Source: Earliella scabrosa
Taxonomy: Eukaryota; Basidiomycota; Agaricomycetes; Polyporales; Polyporaceae
Length of the DNA stretch: 64,000 nt
Direction: 5' to 3'
NCBI GenBank assembly: GCA_022605405.1
Contig: JABYQQ010000001.1
Span: 3,596,001 to 3,660,000, forward strand
Shown: piece after piece, positions 22,721 through 36,036 of the stretch
How the letters are laid out: each line of letters begins with the position of its first letter
Position numbering within the stretch: the stretch's first letter is position 1
Program-made: the position numbers and the translations under genes
Notes under the pieces: model-generated
Told to the model about the DNA's origin: nothing
The model's database searches: none
Seen by the model: only the letters and a program-made list of their open reading frames with translations

Positions 22721-25217
22721 TTACAACAGCTTGAAGCGAAAAAGGGAAGGGCAAGTAATGAGCGTGAAGTTCGTGGACGAACGTGAGTGCATGACTGATT
22801 CCTGGGCGGAGAGAGGGCGTCGCCGATCATCGGCGCGCCGCATCCCAGGGGGATTGAAGTCGTAGAGGACCATGTAGGTTTTACCCTCTATTCGCCATCC
22901 AAGCAGCTTTGGACTTTTGCGGAGTGATACGCTGTCGAATGGCGACGATAAGTTTGACAGATCATGAATAGGGGGAATGGGAGCGCACGAACCAACGAGG
23001 GGGAACTTCGCACCAAGTTTTGTCATCACGTACAGGAGGGCCTCAAGGTCCCCGCGGACCTCCATCGTGTTCAACGGATCGGGCCACGATGACTGAAGCC
23101 GTGTGAGCTCACACTCGAGGACTTTGGCTGCACTGGCCCAGCAAGACTGTGCGGCGAGCTTGGTCAGTTAGCGGACGAGGTAACATGGGGGAGGGACGTA
23201 CGCCGATGACAGGGTCGAGGAACTCGAAGTCAGCGTCCGTGATAAGCTTTGTGACATGAATCAACGATCGTGCCGCGCGGATGCACTTCTCGCGAGAGAC
23301 ACCATCGTCACGCATGAAGGGTGCGTGCAAGCGGATCATGGAAGCGTGTGCGAGGCTGTGTATCACTATTAGGGCGTACTTGTCGTCAGGGATCGCGCCT
23401 CCCACTTGGTGGAGGGGGAGGAGTGTCGTAGTGAAACGGATGATGCTGTGCTCAAACGCGCTGAAGTTATCGGAGAATGCACCGGACGCGAGGGACCCTA
23501 GACCCAAAAGCATTAGTGAGACTTGTGTCGGCAGCGCCACCATGCTGATCGCTGACTCACGGGGACTCCAGCTGGATGAGAGCCTGTTCGCACCTTCGAA
23601 CAGGGCGGACGCCTTCACTCGCAGAGCAACAGTCGAGAACCCGCTGAGCGAGGTCGACTGCGCTTGCTGCACGAAGAAGGCGCGGATGGTTGGTGATCCT
23701 CCGCTAACGTCGAGCTCTCCCTGCGGAAGCGAATACGGTGTCGGTGACAGGTCCGTCAATGCACATGGCGAACATGATCAGCGCTCACGTTCTCGTAATC
23801 CTCGCTCCGCTGCGGCCAGGGCGTCGTTATCGTAGCCCATGGATGGTCGCTGTCGGGCAGGGTCGCGGGTCTTCGGAGCACGACAGACCAGCACCGATCG
23901 AGATTGTAGACTTGCCAGAAGGTAGATATCCGCTCGCCGCGCTCCACGTTGTCCTTGGGCGGCGGCAAGTCAAAGGACGCGTCCCAGCTGTCGAGACCGA
24001 TGGATGCGTCTGATGAGCCAGTCTGATGGAGTCGGCACTGGATGGCGAGCATAGACGCTGCGGAGGAGTAGTAGCTGCCCTCGAGCAGTCTGCCGTTAGA
24101 AATGAAATAAACTGAAAGTAAGCAGCAGGCCTGGATGATGTCCACGGCCTTTGCGGTGTACTGCAGGGCGTCACCAAGCGCGGCGGTGGTGCGAGAGAGG
24201 TAGAGCTGCTCATACTGGCTGAGGGAGCCGGGGCGAGAGATGTAACATGCCCACAGGAAGATGGCGTTCATCAGGACAGGGTGGCGCTGTTCGGAGACCG
24301 GAAGGGCGAGGGAGTCCCGAAGGCGACCCACATGAATATCGAGACCGCATTGGTGGCGATGGGGAATGAAGATCTCCAAGCTGTCGAATCAAAGCAGGCT
24401 GGATCAGTGCGGGCACTCAAAGGGACTGAGCGAGAGGAGGCTGACAGGATATGATCGAGGGGAGGGGCGTCCATGCCACTGAATGAGTTGACCGCCGAAA
24501 CGGATGCCAAGTCCTGAAGAGAGAAGCATTCGCGGATGAGCAAGGTAGGGAAGGAATCGGGAGGGAAAGGTGACATACCGAAAAGTTGAGATGATCCCAT
24601 GGGGCCCTAGGGTCTACCTGCGGCGAGTCCAGCGACAAAGGGGTGAGCATATTCCTGCGTGGATCCTGCTCCGGAAGGGGGTAGGGAGTTGGAGACGCGG
24701 AGGCGGAATAGCTGAGCTTCCCGGGAGAGTCGTAGCTGGACGAGGAGGAGGACTCGGAGTAGTAGGGCGAGACGGCATGTGGGTCGAATAGGGTCATGGA
24801 GGGGGCGGACTGTTCGGGGTTCTCGAGTTCCCTGACGCGCATTTCGAGGCGGGCGATGTGCTCTCTCATGAGCTGCGTTCTTGTCTTTCCTTTTCCGTCA
24901 TCGTACTCGCAGCCGTCGCCCTTCTTGGCGCGGACGCACTGTGCGCAGGCGGGCTTCGCGCCGTCGCAGCGCTGGCGAGGAGGGAAGGGGGGAGGTGGGC
25001 GTGGGCACGGAGCGACAGGCGGGAGGAGAGGTGCTCACCATCTTACGCTTGCGGCATCGCAGACAAGCCTTGCCTGTAGGAAGAGAGACACGCGTGTGGG
25101 GCGCGAGTGAGCAGGCGGGTGGGAGGAGTCGCGCGAGGGGTGAGATGGAGGAGACGGACCTCGCTGGAGAGGGGCCGGGCCGGTGGAAGAAGTGGTAGGT
25201 TTGCGCTCCTCGGCCAT
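22721..25217 (-). CDS. Zn2Cys6 fungal transcription factor with middle homology region
   Basis: Seven exons (25217-25160, 25073-25039, 24971-24579, 24513-24446, 24380-23789, 23720-23202, 23146-22721) give 696 codons. The binuclear zinc cluster uses Cys 23, 26, 33, 40, 43 and 52 (ACLRCRKRKMRC...), split by the second intron just before the third Cys, and is followed by a short coiled coil (MREHIARLEMRVRELE). The fungal-specific middle homology domain starts near PPLDHILLEIFIPHRH and runs through RPATLPDSDHPW. The protein should bind CGG-containing DNA in the nucleus, probably as a dimer; the regulated genes are unknown. The fourth intron is my least certain junction (donor GTCAGC). The last 40 residues are basic and unlike the family, so the true end may be earlier. 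Confidence 0.88.
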
Positions 25218-26500
25218 TACAAAAATAGTAGAATAGAAAAGTCAAGGTAAAGATGTGCGCGGGGAGCGGGGAGGGGAACTGCGGAAGGAAAAATGAAGTG
25301 GCTGGGAGTGCTGGGCGGAGCGCGTCGGCGGGAGTTGGTCGCAGGCGGAGCGCGTGCCCTCCCAGGGGGGCGAAGGGGAAGGAGGAAGGAGGAGGAAGGG
25401 GAGGCGGCAAAGGGGAAAGAACGGCAGACGAGGAAAGGCGGGCAGCGAGCGCATTGGGATTAAGTATGATTGACCGGAGCGCATGCGCTCGCCGCGTCCG
25501 AATCCGCATCCGTCCTCCGCGACAAGTCTCGCGCGGAACGTGGCCCCCGCGTCTACCCCCAGACGCCAGCACAGCGCGTCCGCTCCCTGGGCCTCTCCTG
25601 GCCTCTCCCATCCATCACCATCATCGCTGCCATGACCCGACAATCCCTCTCTCACTCCGGCCATCCATCCCCGCCCTCTCTCGCACCCAGTGACCCCTCT
25701 CGCCCTCCTCCTCCTCCTCCCCGCCCCGCCCCGCCCCCCGCCCCCCGACCGCCTCTGCTCCCCCTCGCGCTCCGCATCCTCTCCCTCACCTGCTCTCCTC
25801 GTCCAGCCGCACCCCGCCCCCTCCGACCGCCGCTCGCCCGCGATCGTCTGTACAAACCCAATCTCCCCTCCGACGCCCTGGCCTCGGGCTGTCCCGATCT
25901 GCCGAGAGCTTCTAAACCACGGCTCGATTTCCGCGATGCTATCGGCAATATTGACTAATCCAATCCTCTCCCCAACTCTCGCCTTCCCGCCGTCTATCGT
26001 CCACATCTCCCTCCGTCACTCTGTCACGCCCTCCTTGTTCCTCCTTCTCTCCTCCTCCCCAGGCCCTGTGCCCTCCCACCAGCACAATACCAAACTCTAT
26101 ACTCTCCGTCCAGCGCCCTCGCCCTCCAAATCCTCTCATCCGCGCTCTCCAGCCTCTCTCGATCTCCCACTCCAGATCCTTCCCGCCCATCCTATCCCAT
26201 GCCGTCATCCGCATTCCCCGTTCTCTCTCTCCCGTCGACCATCACAGCGCCGTCGTTACAAGTGCAAACAATGTTCTCCAGCCCCGTCCCTCTCACCCAG
26301 TCACCCTAGTCCCCCACAGCCGATCCCCCACTCCTTCTCCATCTCCGGCCACGCTTCTTCACCGGTCCTCCAACTCTCCCTCCATCAGCCGCTCTTTCTC
26401 GCAACCTTGCCTGCCGGCCTCGCTGAGAACCCTCCCATTTGCCACACGCTCCCGGCACCGCTTCCCTATTCCATGGACCATATGATCCTCCAGCCCTCAC
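25218..26500. promoter_or_regulatory. Divergent promoter-like region with strand-switching pyrimidine tracts
   Basis: From about 25,240 to 25,450 the minus strand is C/T-rich, which suits the 5' leader of the transcription factor gene. From about 25,640 to 26,470 the plus strand is strongly C/T-rich (runs such as CCTCCTCCTCCTCCCC). In fungi such tracts often mark transcription starts on the pyrimidine-rich strand. Plus-strand frames here are Pro/Ser/Arg-rich in every register and look compositional, not coding. Confidence 0.45.
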
Positions 26501-29500
26501 ATTGACAGTCCACACTTCACGCTTTCTCTAGCTAGCGTCAATCTCCGATCATCGCCTCGCACGGTCCTCTGCATGGTAGATAGATACATGACTATTAGAT
26601 ATGGATCTTTCGGTCCGCCACACCGCCTTCCTAATTCTGAAACACTCGCCCGGCAGATCCCACGAATCCTCTCGTCGCTATGTACTCGACCGCTCGAGCT
26701 CATCAGACCGTGGTAGATCTTTCTCTTCCGCCTTTCCCCTTCTTCCTCGTATGGAACAGCGTCCTTCTCACATGGGCGCGTCTTAATCTATCCACTGGCT
26801 GCGATCGGATTCAGTCCCAATACCTGACTGCGAACACACTCGACAAGTGTACTCGGAGAATACCCGCTATATTGGTTGCGCAGCGCTGCCTATGTATACG
26901 ACGCAGAACGCTGCGCCAAGACTTTCGATTTCCAGTACGTATGTATGACAGACACCCCGCGTTAAACATAGGGGTCAGGCTGTCGTGTCTATCACCGGAG
27001 ACCCGCCGAACTGTGCACAATAGACCACAGAAGATGACGGCACAAGAATCCCCCCCAAGGCACCTTCTCCGATCACGTCCAATACAGTTCGGAACATCCC
27101 TTCAAGCTCGATCCCGCCGTTCTGTACCGACGGTTACCACCAACCAACATGGCAAGGACACCACATGAACACGCAAACCGCCGGCGGCGCAAAGCGACCG
27201 GTACTCATTGCAGATCAGATACGTATGCATACGACTCCGCGCGTTCACACAGTATGCCCTCTCGCAGAGTGCTACTGTGCTCAGTGCTACGCAGCCCCAC
27301 GCCGCGATCGTCCTGTACGCTGATCTCAGCGAGCGCATGTGTTGCCGGCCGCAAACGGCCCTTGGTGGCTGAGTACCGATGGCCATTCCCGAGCGTTCCT
27401 GACGGTGGCACAAGTTTGAGTTTGGAGGTTGAAACGAGGATGAGTCTCGGTTCAACAAATCAGTATGGATGAACCAGGGGGGCTCAAATACATTACAGCG
27501 CGTCATCTGCCACATTCGCACGTCCATGTATATCGCGAGGCACGCTGTGGGTCCAACTTGAAGACGCTAGCGACCATTGCAAGCTCTTTGTTTCCGCCGA
27601 ACTAGCGCCGGTGTACGATAGGCTTGCGCTTCTCATCCCCATCTGTATCCATCGTCGACAACGATGTGGCCTATGGTCCGATGTTTCGATGTGCTGACAG
27701 GACGGGGGATAGATTTCGAAAAGACAGCCATTGAATATGATACATCGGGTGCGGGCGACTCCCCTCATCAGTCGTGTGCACAAGGCCTCTGCGTAGCAAC
27801 AACGGTGGAGAACAGGATTTAGTTGGGGCAAAAAGTGTACATGATTCGGGCACTCACCGACACAGACGCAAACCGATACCGGTATGTGCCCCAGGGCGCA
27901 GGTATCGTGAGGTTCAAGTGTAGGTGATGGTCGCAGCGTTGCGCTGCCTCAAATGCGCCGGGTCGAGTAATGGGTATACACGAGGACAGTCAGCGACGGT
28001 CGTACATTCGGCAAGTCCAGAAGCTAGATACTCGACACGCTCACACGCTAGCACAGCGGCTGACGGCCGTGCTTGAGGATGCACGAGCGTTGCGAGCAGG
28101 AAGACGCGCAGGATCCACGCTGCTGGACAAGTGCCGGGAGAGTCCTTCGGAAATTGAGTCAAAGGCCGATAACCGAGTAACCTGTATGCAACACTTGGCA
28201 GCGACGAAGGTCAGGGTGGGATGTTGATCCTCGGGGCGACGATCCGAGGTGGGCGCGGTTAGAATACAAAGAGGAAGATTGAGAGCTCCACCAACATGCA
28301 GGATGTGTGGCAACGAGGTCTGAGGGAAGAGAAGAGTGATCAGAGGCTGAAGATAGAGTTTTCGGCCTGACTATTAATTGTTGGGCGGCGACCGAGACGG
28401 ACACGGGGGTCCAGTCCCGACACGCGAAAGTTGGAGGTGAGCGATCAATCGAATGACTCGTGGAGTGACAGGACGGCAGATCGGCCGTTTGAGCGCGTAG
28501 CTATAATCTCCGGACATGTACTGCTGTACACCGCGCGTGAGTGACGGTAAGCCGATATTCGGGACGGGACTATGCGAAGGGTTCATGACGGCGGTTTGGT
28601 GGGACGCCATGATGGCGCTAGCAGTGTTTGGTACGCTTTACGTCGCCGTATAAAGAGCCTGACATGGTAGTGTTTTCCGGTGCTACTCGTCAGTCGACGA
28701 ACGTGGTGGCTGGAGTGAAGGATGTAGTATGGGCTTGGGTGTAAGTCCATACTTTACGACCAAGCATGAGCAGATCTCACTCCACGTGGCGTGGATCTGA
28801 GCTTAGTCATCTGCCGCATTTGGTAGACGGCGGCAATATGGATGCAGTTCAAAGTGACATGACACTTTGCTGGTCCCCACAGCCTTCGAGGGTATACGTA
28901 TACCGCTCGTACGCACTGGCCTATCACACCCTTGCAGTGTCCGACAAATCGCATGTATGGCCTCCGGACGACCGCACCTACGAGCTCACCTCTGGCACCG
29001 GACTTGGATGCACACGGCCATAACGGCCCCTCCAGGCGCGATCAGCAGTGCACCGTGCGCACGATGCTTACTTCCGAGGCCCGGACACCTTCTGGCACTC
29101 ATAGCCTGCTCTTGAACGCAAACATGAGCCAGAGCCCGGTACAATCGTCCTCGCCCTTGCAGTACATTGTCCATGCGGGCCCCTTCGCCAGGCTCGGCTG
29201 CTGACTGAGCCACCCGGTGACCCTGAGCGGGCTTTGGGCGTCGGGAGCGCCTGACGCGCCCTTGCTCATCCGCCGCTCGCATCAATGCGGCCATCTACGT
29301 CAGCTTGCACATCTTGCAGTGCCACTTCATTCCATTCCATTTTCGAGTTGCGCTTCAGTGAGATGGTGTTGCGAAAGTCTCCACCACGTTGCGCGGGCGC
29401 GCCAAATCCCATTCCATACACTGATCATCCTCTAGCTTCCCACCCACTCATCACCGCCGAGTTTCCAGCCGCCAGCGCGGTGCGTTTTCGCGCGGACCCG

Positions 29501-32500
29501 CCCGAGCAGGTTACACTTGTTTCTGATAGACGATAGACTGCCCATCGCACGCCGCACGGATATGACTCTGGCGTCGTCACACACCGCGCGCTCCCTCCGA
29601 CCTCTCCATCATTTGTAAAACTTCAATTCTCACCCAAAGCGGCGCGCTTTGTGTAGCTGGCATGACTGCCCACATTGCTGCTGTATCCGCTGCGCGTCGG
29701 CTCGCCTCGAGGCACAAATTCAAAGTTCAGCGCGCAGTTCGAACCTTCAGGTCTGTACTCACGACTTGACGTCTTCCTGCCATTCACTCCCGTACTGACG
29801 CCGTCTGGCACGGCCGGCGAGCGGAGCGCCCCAGAATCAATCCATGTGCTTTGGCTGTGCGCGTCAAGCTTTCGAAACCGGCCGATTCTTTCACTTCGTT
29901 CTCGAAGATAGTCAAATCTCGGCCGTACAGCCTCTAGAACGCTCTCCCAAACTCCTCGTGTCCACCACGGACTGGTGATCTTCCTACGCCTCACATGTAG
30001 CTCTCCCTAGGGTCTACGGTGTGTTGTGTCTCCGATTATTCTCTCCTTCAGTCTCATTATGGTCATGGGTTTTCGCAGCATCACAGGTCGACTGCGCCCG
30101 CTTGAATCGCAGCAGAGAAGCATACATATGGTGCCGGCGTCCGCATCCCATCCAGTTCAACGTGATGATGTTATCCGCGCTCTTCGCCATTCAATGTCGT
30201 TGAGGACTTTGACATCCTGCATCCTCTGACGCCGCGTCAACTTGAGCGTATCGGTAACGTCCTGCACGGCCCCGTGGCTCTTGAATCCCCCCGCGCCTAC
30301 AGAGATCGTTCGACTTGGCATCGCGCCGCAGCACTGTCAGTCTGCACAACTCTGAACGCTGAGTTTCTTCAAGCCGCTCGACCGCGGGCGGGGCGCCGGT
30401 CGATATCGTCTAGTACGTACTTCGTTGGTCCTTCCGTCGTTGTCATTGTATTCTGAGCTTACAGACGAGACATCTACACACGACGCGCCTCCACGAGCGG
30501 CCTAAATGTATTGCGACGATGAGTCATTCTCTCCGCTCAGGGGAGCCACCCTGGAATTGGATGTGCAACGGGATAGGTCTTGCTGGTGTTTGGTGAGCCA
30601 TCGTGAACCACCACGCTCGACCAGTCAGTCGCTCGGAAAGCAGACGAAGTGAGAAAACCCGAAGGCGTGGTCCCGCACTGGTGCGAATCATTCCCTCGGG
30701 TCTCCGCCCGAGTTATCATTTTCGCGTCCGAGGTTAACGCTGACACCGCCCCCTGTTCAATGCAAAATCTTGGGCGGGCCAATCTCTGTGCAGTAAACTC
30801 AGTCGTTGATGGGGTGGGGTGCCGGCGGTAACATGACAGAACGTGTCATGTCACAGTCAGCGATGGTTTGCGCGTGGGTGCACGCCCCTGTTGCGTCTCA
30901 TGAGGTCTCATGATTCATCTGACCGTCACGAATGCTTCACTGCTGCCTGTCGCCCGTAAGCACGCTGGATGGCACAGGTTCGTCGATAGTTGTCCCGTCG
31001 GGGACGGCTTGCGTGTGCAGACTGCGGCGTTGGCGCTATGTTCAACTTCGCCACCTTCCGTGCCCGACGGCTCATCCTGATGTTAGACTCACGCTTGTCC
31101 CTCGTTATCGCAGTTCCAACCATTGTACTTGCAGCCACCACGTAACGGCGGCATCCTGGAAACCATCCACCTCCTGCATTCTGTGCCTTCTCCCGGCTCC
31201 CACCGATTGCGCTCACAGGTGAGTTACCTCGCAAGGCTCGCCCGGACTCCTGCTCACGAACCGATCGGCAGGATCTTGCCCAACAGTAGCAACAGCCATT
31301 GGCCGAACGGCGGTGCCATTCTATTGCCCTGAGCCCAGCTCACGTGCGTGTCATGGTTGTGTCGGTCATACCCCCGCCCAAGTGACCCTTGCTCCCACCC
31401 CGAAATTCGTACCCGAGGGTGCGTGCAGTACCGTAGATACCGCGCTTTCTGACGAGGTAAGCATGTCGCATACACAATCTCCCGTGCTCACGGAGCTAGT
31501 ATGAGTTTCGTGTCTCGCAGCAAAGTCGACTCCTGGCAGGCAGAAATCTCATCCTATCGTAGGCAATGCCACCTGTCACATTGTTCAATCTCATGGTTCC
31601 TGCGCATCTGTTCAATAGCCTCCGACACGATGATTGGGTGCGGTGGAGACACGGGCTTCGCGTGACTGCGAAACCCTTCTTCCTCATCACCGGTGAATCG
31701 AGACTGACAGCGGTAGATGCCACTCCACCGGAAGGCCACACGACTCGTTCTACCACTATCCGGTCGCCCATCACCCTTCTGTCTCCTACCCGCCGGCGTT
31801 GACAGAACCCGGACGCAGACCACGCGTTGACCAAAATATGACGCAGCCTAAGGTTACCCCCATCATCCCAAGATGACGGGGACTCAGTTGCTTGCCGTAG
31901 CATGGCGTCCAGGTATGTGCCTCGCCCTCCTAGCGGTCCTCCGATGATCAGCTTCTGCCGTATATAGCTCTACTTTTCATTGTATTTACCCAGGTGTCCT
32001 CAATCTATCGGTCCCCGGACACACCATTGGCATGCGTTGGGCGTCAAATATCTAGTCCACCATCGTCCCGACCGGAAAGTCGGGAGTGCACGCGTCTTTA
32101 GTGGGCTCGCTCGCTCGCTCATGCGTTTCCTTCCTCGTTGCTTCCTTTATTCCAATCCTGTACGGAAGATATCATACAGCGAGTGCGATGTTTCACGCCT
32201 TCAGCGGATAGATGGACGTACACCACCCCGCGCAACTGAATCCACCTCGCGAGTCTTTGGATGACGGTAAAGGACTAGCTGACAAGTGTTCCGTTGTCCT
32301 CGTCATCTGTGATGAGCCAGGCTGAGCCCGAGGAGTCCCCCGCTCGACGTCGAACTTGGTGGCCTCGACCCGACGCGAATTACCCGACTCAAGGCTCGTC
32401 CATGAGGGTGCTTGTCCTGAAACCGATCAGGCAAGAGTAGGTACTCACATCACCTGGTAGCTTGCTCACTAACTCTTCGGTGTGCATCTAGTATTGGCGT

Positions 32501-33703
32501 GTACCTCGGAGTACATGCATCGGGTCGGTCACCAGCCAATGGCACTCGCGATGTGCTGCCTACTGCGCCAAGGCTGGCTAGGGCTGACTATGAACCCGCG
32601 TACTGCTGCGTACTGCGAAATGAACATCGAGATCGATTCACATTCTCTTCTTCCCGCCGCCCGGACGCACGGATTATGCGGTAGCCGGCGGCGACGCTTC
32701 CATCACGTATCATCGCTCAAGCGTTGTCAAGGCACCGAGACTGACCTTTGTTCAATATGGGCTGCGCTCGCGTCCGGCTGACTGCGGACGTCCCACCAGG
32801 TCGTATTGCGGCGTTCTTGAGGCACACTTGTCCCTGTCTATGGGATCCAGGTACGCCGCGTATCTCGATTGTTTTGGCGTACGTGTCCTTGACTATAGTA
32901 AGTATCCCTGTCGAATTTGAACTTCGAAGGGTTATGCGGAACCTTGATCTACGAGACACCATGCTCCAACCACGTATTCCACACGGGCCACAGGAAGAGC
33001 AAAACGTCAGTCTCCAGCCATCACCTTCATGCATACTTCCCGATGCCCTCCTCCATGCTCGGAACCAATATGTTAGGGAACTGTAGGAAGCTGATGCGCG
33101 CAGTGGCACAACCTTGGATGATGCGGCCATGAAAGCCCGAGGCATGCAACGAGCATCCGACGACAAAGATCCCGACGATATCGGCCGCTGATTCCATGCC
33201 CAACCCCAGTCCTCCGCCTCTCCTTGACCAAATTCAAAGCACCGTCGGTGTCACCGACACATGGAAAGTCATAACCACTCTGGAACGCCGATGGCTCGAG
33301 GGCCGAAGCGCGATGAGGCAACAGGTGAGGAGGTCCGTGTGTCTCGGAAAAAGCCCTGTAGGAGTCCGACTTTTACTCGTCCGCAGGGCTGCGCGTATGC
33401 GACGTAATACATCATTGCTCAACGCATGGTCGAGAGGCCACAAACCCGGGCCCGCGGTATATTGTCGGCGAGCCAGGCACGCCGCAGGTCTGGCTGAATA
33501 TCAATATCTATATGTGATTGTAGAGGGCGTAGCAGCCAGGTGACAGCCTGTTGGGGATCCAGCGAATGGACAGGGTAGATCATAACGATAAGGCTGAACC
33601 TCGATGCAAACTGTACGACAGAGCGCAAAGGCAGGGACAATACCGCCTGCGGAAGGTGGAAAAGACACAACTGAACTGACCAGCATGCAAATCACGAAGC
33701 GGC
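26501..33703. other. 7.2-kb region without a recognisable gene
   Basis: Balanced composition, with short overlapping frames on both strands (none above about 160 codons), no domain, no tRNA and no obvious tandem or terminal repeat. I found no intron-exon chain that keeps a sensible frame. It could hold non-coding RNAs or orphan genes; the plus-strand pyrimidine tract at its left edge suggests transcription into it. Confidence 0.5.
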
Positions 33704-35214
33704 TCACGCGGCACCCGCAGCAGCGCGGATGGAGTCGAGGAGGATGTCCTTGGAGTCGCCACCAGCCTCCCACATGGCAAAGCCGCGCAGCTTCTCGTTC
33801 TTGATGAAGGCACCCTTTGCCGCGAAGGAGCGTGCGTTGTCAAATGAGACCATGACGTTCGTATTCTCGTTGTACACGTAGGCCTGCAAATTCCAACAGT
33901 ATGAGATCAAGGTCGACCCGATGGCTACGATGACATTATGAGTACTCACAGTTTGGCTGCACTCATCAAAGCTCGAGTCGATTCCAGGAGCAACGGTACC
34001 ATCCGCGAGGAGGAAACCGTTGTCAATGAGACCCCAAAAGTCAAAGTTGCCACCGGGACCGGTTGGGTTGCCACACTCGTCGGTACCGGCGGGATCGTCC
34101 CACTTGTCACCGATGGGCTGCTTGGAGGCATCGAACGCCGGGTAGGGGTTGAGTTGACCGTTGGAGGAGACAGCGTCTGATTTCTTGACGTGGAAGGAGT
34201 GGCCGTATGACGCGACACCGAGGACGATTTGGTTTGGGGGCATACCAGCAGCGGACCACTGCGCGACGCCGCTGACTGCACTGCCTTGCTGGTTCTCCGG
34301 GGACGCGCAGGAATCGTCGAGAGGAGCGTTTGGGCCAACGGCAGAACTCCAAGAGCCCCAGAGATCGTAGTTCATGATAGCAATCCAATCGAGAAGCTTC
34401 GCAAAGCCGGAGACGTCTGACAGACGGTCGCCGTCGGGACCGACCCAAGGAAAGACGGAGGTGGCAGCAGTGAGAATAAGGCCTTTGCCTACAGGGTCGG
34501 CACGGAGCTCCTGAAGGAAGGAGAGGAAATTGGATGTATCATCTGGGCTTATGGAGTTGCAGCCGATGCCCTGAGTACCGGGATACTCCCAGCTGAGGAT
34601 GAGAGTGAGTTGAGGTCTACAGGGTGACGAGACGAGCTGATACGCACTCGAAATCGATGCCGTCCAAATTGTACTTTGTGGCAAAGTCGGTGATGGTCTT
34701 TACGAAAGCGGTGCGGCTTGGGGCGCTGGCGACGGCGGTAGAAAAGTGGAGTGAGCCGGTCCAGCCACCGACGGAGACGAGCGCTTTGACGCCCTAAATG
34801 GAAGCGAGTGAGGGAGCGGGGCGGGAGATGGATGCAGAGGAGGACATACATTCTGGTGGGCGGTCTGGACGAAGGAGGGCAAGAGATCGGGGTTGGAACC
34901 GTCGAGGGAAAGGGCATTTACGTCAGGCGTGGTGACACTGATCGCAGGGAGTAAGAGCAGCGTAAGAGGGAGGGGAATGCGGGAGCTTACGCGAAGGAGT
35001 AGGTGAGGTGGGTGTACTTGGACCAACTGACGGCGTCGAGGGGAAAGTCATCCGAGTGCCAGCCGGCGTACCAGGCAGCAGAGACGAGAGAGGGGTCTGA
35101 GGCGGAGTGATTGGCAGACGGAGAAGACCGAAGCTGGCAGGCGCGAGTCAAGGAGCGTGACTTTGCATTCGCGAGGGGCAGGGCGAGGAGCGCAAAAGAG
35201 AGGAGGGCAAGCAT
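33704..35214 (-). CDS. Secreted GH18 chitinase (class V)
   Basis: Five exons (35214-34991, 34937-34850, 34793-34648, 34592-33950, 33883-33704) give 426 codons. Residues 1-18 (MLALLSFALLALPLANAK) are a signal peptide. The substrate-binding motif SVGGW is at 111-115 and the catalytic motif DGIDFDWE ends with Glu155; its Asp153 codon is split by the third intron. MNYDLWG and the C-terminal FAMWEAGGD complete the TIM barrel. The enzyme hydrolyses beta-1,4-GlcNAc linkages in chitin with retention. Length is normal for a single-domain fungal enzyme without a chitin-binding module. A role in wall remodelling, autolysis or attack on other fungi is an inference. It is divergent from the membrane protein at 36037. 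Confidence 0.93.
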
Positions 35215-36036
35215 GGCAGGATGAGAGGGTCGTCAAACGGGGCGGGAGGAGAAGAGGGAGGGCGAAGGGCGGAGGTATATATATATAGCGGCGTCGAGAA
35301 GAAGATGAGAGAGATGTCGGCGAGTTCGGGTGGACGGATGGTGCGTCGGGGCTGTCGATGGCATCCCAAGCTGGAGATGATCACGCTGCACTGGAGTGTA
35401 TCCGTACGCGCATGGCCATCGCCCACGCAGGCCGTGGCTTCGAATGACGAACGAGGCCCGGGCGCGGTCAGACGGGGGGCCTTCTCCTTCTTCTCTCCAC
35501 ATTAACCGTTGCCGCCTCATCTCGCGAGTATTTCTGAGCACCGAGCGCTGAGCTACAAGACGAAGACGCACGTGGATCAGCGACAGAACGTGCACAGAGT
35601 GCGAGCACAGGCAGACACAGAGACCGAGCGAGAAACCTGGACGTTGGTGGACAGCGTACTGGGAAGGGGAGTGGAGGATCACGTGCGGATGACGCGTAAG
35701 GACGCGCGCGACTGCCGAGCTTTCGCGAACGAGTCCGACGCCGACTCGCGGTGGCTGCTCGTTGCTGCTCCCAGTCGACCCTTCTTCCGGCCTTCACACC
35801 CCCTCGCTCATCCCGCAACGAGTGCCCAAGACGCGTGCGACCGCTGCGAGCATCTCTTCGCCGTCAAGCAGGCTCACCGCGACCTGGAGTCCGAGACCGA
35901 CAAGACAGGCAAGTACCATTCCCCGCTCCCCCGCCAGCGCGTCTTCCGTTCCCCGTTTTCCCTGGCCTCAGACGAGTCCCTTCTCCCTTCTCTTTTCTAC
36001 AGTTTCTGCATCTGCAGTCCACCGAGACCGAAACTA
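35215..36036. promoter_or_regulatory. Divergent intergenic region, chitinase / ArAE protein
   Basis: A TATATATATATA run at 35276-35287 lies about 60 bp upstream of the chitinase start and is its likely core promoter. The frame of the plus-strand gene stays open upstream of 36037, but the extra sequence has no conserved look. A GT..AG pair (GTACCATTC near 35912 to TCTGCAG near 36017) could be an intron in the 5' leader. Confidence 0.5.

Noticed and set aside
25690..26505. A 271-codon Pro/Ser-rich plus-strand frame
   Set aside because: It is a by-product of a C/T-rich tract: all three plus frames give Pro/Ser/Leu/Arg-rich text, and there is no conserved motif.
35509..36036. A 176-codon upstream extension of the ArAE-type protein
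   Set aside because: The frame is open, but the extra sequence lacks conserved character and includes a likely 5'-leader intron; the ATG at 36037 gives a normal Ser/Pro-rich N-terminus.
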